Source: Pleomorphochaeta sp964545735 (lineage in GTDB: Bacteria > Spirochaetota > Spirochaetia > Sphaerochaetales > Sphaerochaetaceae). Taken from it: a stretch of 64,000 nucleotides of DNA. The notes under the pieces are model-generated. The model worked only from the letters and a program-made list of their open reading frames with translations. It was not told where the DNA came from and ran no database searches. Numbering within the stretch: the stretch's first letter is position 1; each line of letters begins with the position of its first letter. Positions 62,571-64,000 of this stretch are shown in pieces. Position numbers and translations under genes: made by a program. The stretch covers positions 17,597-81,596 of the forward strand of contig CAZJGS010000001.1 in assembly GCA_964545735.1 (NCBI GenBank), read 5' to 3'.

Positions 62571-63872
62571 ATGAAAATATTCAAAGAAGGTGCAAGCTTA
62601 AAAATTAATGATAAAGAAATTAAATTAGATGTGATTGAAGATAATGTTGGGATCACATCTATTGATATTTCGTCCTTAAGAGCAAAAACAGGAATCTTAA
62701 CGTATGATCCTGGATTTGCAAATACTGGCTCTTGCCAAAGTTCAATTTGTTTTGTTGATGGTGAAAATGGTATTTTAAGATACAGAGGTTATGATATTGA
62801 AGATTTGGTTGAAAATTGTGATTTCGTAGAAGTTGCTTATTTATTAATCAAAGATAAACTACCAAACAAAGAAGAAAGACTAGATTATCAAGAATTATTA
62901 AACAATCACTCAATGTTACATTCCGATATGCAATTATTCTTCCAAAGTTATCCACAAAGAGCTCATCCAATGAGCATCCTTTCTGCAATGGTTGCATCTC
63001 TTTCAGCATTCTATCCAGAACTAGAAGATGAAGAAAATCCAGAAGATCATGTAGATTTAACTGTAACTAGGCTTTTATCAAAAATGAGAACCATTGCTGC
63101 TTTTACTTATAGGCAGTCTAAAGGTCAAGATATTATTAACCCCTCATACAAGTATTCGTATTGCGAAAACTTTTTACACATGTTGTTTGACTCTCCTGTT
63201 AAAAACTATGTGCCAGATGAAAAACAAGTTAAAGCTCTAAATAAACTACTTATTTTACACGCTGATCATGAGCAAAACTGCTCAACTACTGCTGTTAGAT
63301 TAGTTGGATCCTCTGCTGCTAACCTTTATGCCTCTGTCTCTGCGGGTTGTTGTGCTCTTTGGGGCAAAAAACATGGGGGAGCAAATCAAGCTGTTCTCGA
63401 AATGCTTGAAAAAATTCTTGATGAAGGTTGGAGTATTGAGGAAATAATCAGAAAAGCTAAAGACAAAAATGATGATTTTAGACTTTCAGGGTTTGGTCAC
63501 AGAGTTTATAAGACTTATGATCCTCGTGCTAAAATTGCAAAAAAACTTTGTAGTGATGTTATTGGCGATGACGCAAGTAAAGACCCTTTATTAAGCATTG
63601 CTCTTCAACTTGAAGAAACAGCATTAAAAGACCCCTACTTTATTGAAAAGAATTTATATCCAAATGTTGATTTCTATACTGGTATTATTTTCCATTATAT
63701 GGGAATACCCTCATCAATGTTTACAGTAATGTTTGCCCTTGGTAGACTTCCTGGTTGGATCGCTCATTACTTAGAATGGAATAAAGACCCATACCAAAAA
63801 ATTGGTAGACCAAGACAAGTATATACTGGTCTTAATCACAGAAAAGTAGTACCTCTAAATAAAAGAAAATAG
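62571..63872 (+). CDS. gltA: Citrate synthase
   Basis: Condenses oxaloacetate and acetyl-CoA. 433 residues, the length of hexameric Gram-negative type. LRYRGYDIEDL in the N-terminal part, catalytic LILHADHEQNCSTTAVRLVG (first histidine about 230-235), GFGHRVYKTYDPRA (second histidine about 306) and NVDFYTG with the catalytic aspartate (about 363). GGAG site just after the dehydrogenase stop. Confidence 0.96.
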   Translation: MKIFKEGASLKINDKEIKLDVIEDNVGITSIDISSLRAKTGILTYDPGFANTGSCQSSICFVDGENGILRYRGYDIEDLVENCDFVEVAYLLIKDKLPNKEERLDYQELLNNHSMLHSDMQLFFQSYPQRAHPMSILSAMVASLSAFYPELEDEENPEDHVDLTVTRLLSKMRTIAAFTYRQSKGQDIINPSYKYSYCENFLHMLFDSPVKNYVPDEKQVKALNKLLILHADHEQNCSTTAVRLVGSSAANLYASVSAGCCALWGKKHGGANQAVLEMLEKILDEGWSIEEIIRKAKDKNDDFRLSGFGHRVYKTYDPRAKIAKKLCSDVIGDDASKDPLLSIALQLEETALKDPYFIEKNLYPNVDFYTGIIFHYMGIPSSMFTVMFALGRLPGWIAHYLEWNKDPYQKIGRPRQVYTGLNHRKVVPLNKRK

Positions 63873-63892
63873 ATAAATACTTTTAATAAATC

Positions 63893-63944
63893 AAATGCAC
63901 CACAAACTTAGCCTAATAACTAATATTTGTTGGTGCATTTTTTT
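63893..63944 (+). terminator. Terminator after gltA
   Basis: AAATGCACCA-CAAA pairs with TTTG-T-TGGTGCATTT across a 15-18 nt loop, followed by T run. Confidence 0.88.
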
Positions 63945-64000
63945 ATCTGTCAACCGGCTACAAAAATGTCTTGTTTAAAATAATCTAATTTTTTTTAGTT

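Overview
This is an AT-rich bacterial chromosome segment, roughly 30% G+C by eye, densely coding and mostly housekeeping. The mix of genes fits a free-living or anaerobic spirochaete best: an XPB-type helicase with its partner protein, a fused aroD-aroE gene, ribosomal protein S2 with a long acidic tail, a membrane protein inserted in the rpsF-ssb-rpsR-rplI-dnaB cluster, and HflK/HflC. The phylum is an inference; there is no rRNA gene to settle it.

Layout. 1-5563: queuosine-precursor transporter (partial), D-lactate dehydrogenase, tRNA-Tyr, peroxiredoxin, a histone H1-like peptide, an ACT protein paired with a P-loop NTPase, endonuclease IV and NrdR. 5569-15167: dGTPase, then a shikimate operon (membrane protein, aroK, aroC) that continues into an XPB helicase, its partner and a FAH-family enzyme, facing a convergent aroDE. 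15266-24350: ABC-F ATPase, maf, then rpsB-tsf-frr-uppS-cdsA-dxr-rseP. 25043-29265 (minus strand): rpsF-ssb-rpsR-DUF2232-rplI-dnaB, with a 29-residue basic ribosome-associated type gene (29475-29564) just upstream. 29863-34110: murD, a FemAB-like gene and two divergent exported proteins. 34234-38341: a five-gene amino-acid catabolic operon with its own DauR-type regulator. 38550-43104: metG and hflK-hflC. 43334-47683: argC-argJ-argB-argD. 47748-53280: diaminobutyrate decarboxylase and aminotransferase, and an ABC exporter.

53281-59708 is the accessory part. It holds a gene relic, a frameshifted DUF3795 gene, a solute-binding lipoprotein joined to a membrane HD-GYP sensor whose base composition is richer in G+C than the surroundings, and a frameshifted AbiEi/DUF6577-type antitoxin gene lying between two exact 22-bp direct repeats, with its inverted-repeat operator still visible. 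After it come argG, a guanine-deaminase-like gene, a hydroxyacid dehydrogenase and citrate synthase.

Regulation readable from the sequence: arginine-box-like 14-mers (TGNATWWWWATNCA) overlap both the argC and argG promoters, tying the two loci into one regulon. Leaders of rpsB and rpsF can fold into structures fitting ribosomal-protein autoregulation. A long folded leader precedes the queuosine transporter gene. No complete undescribed defence or mobile system is evident. The best leads for something new are the transporter leader, the solute-binding/HD-GYP module, the DauR-RidA-amidase-PLP operon, and the antitoxin islet.
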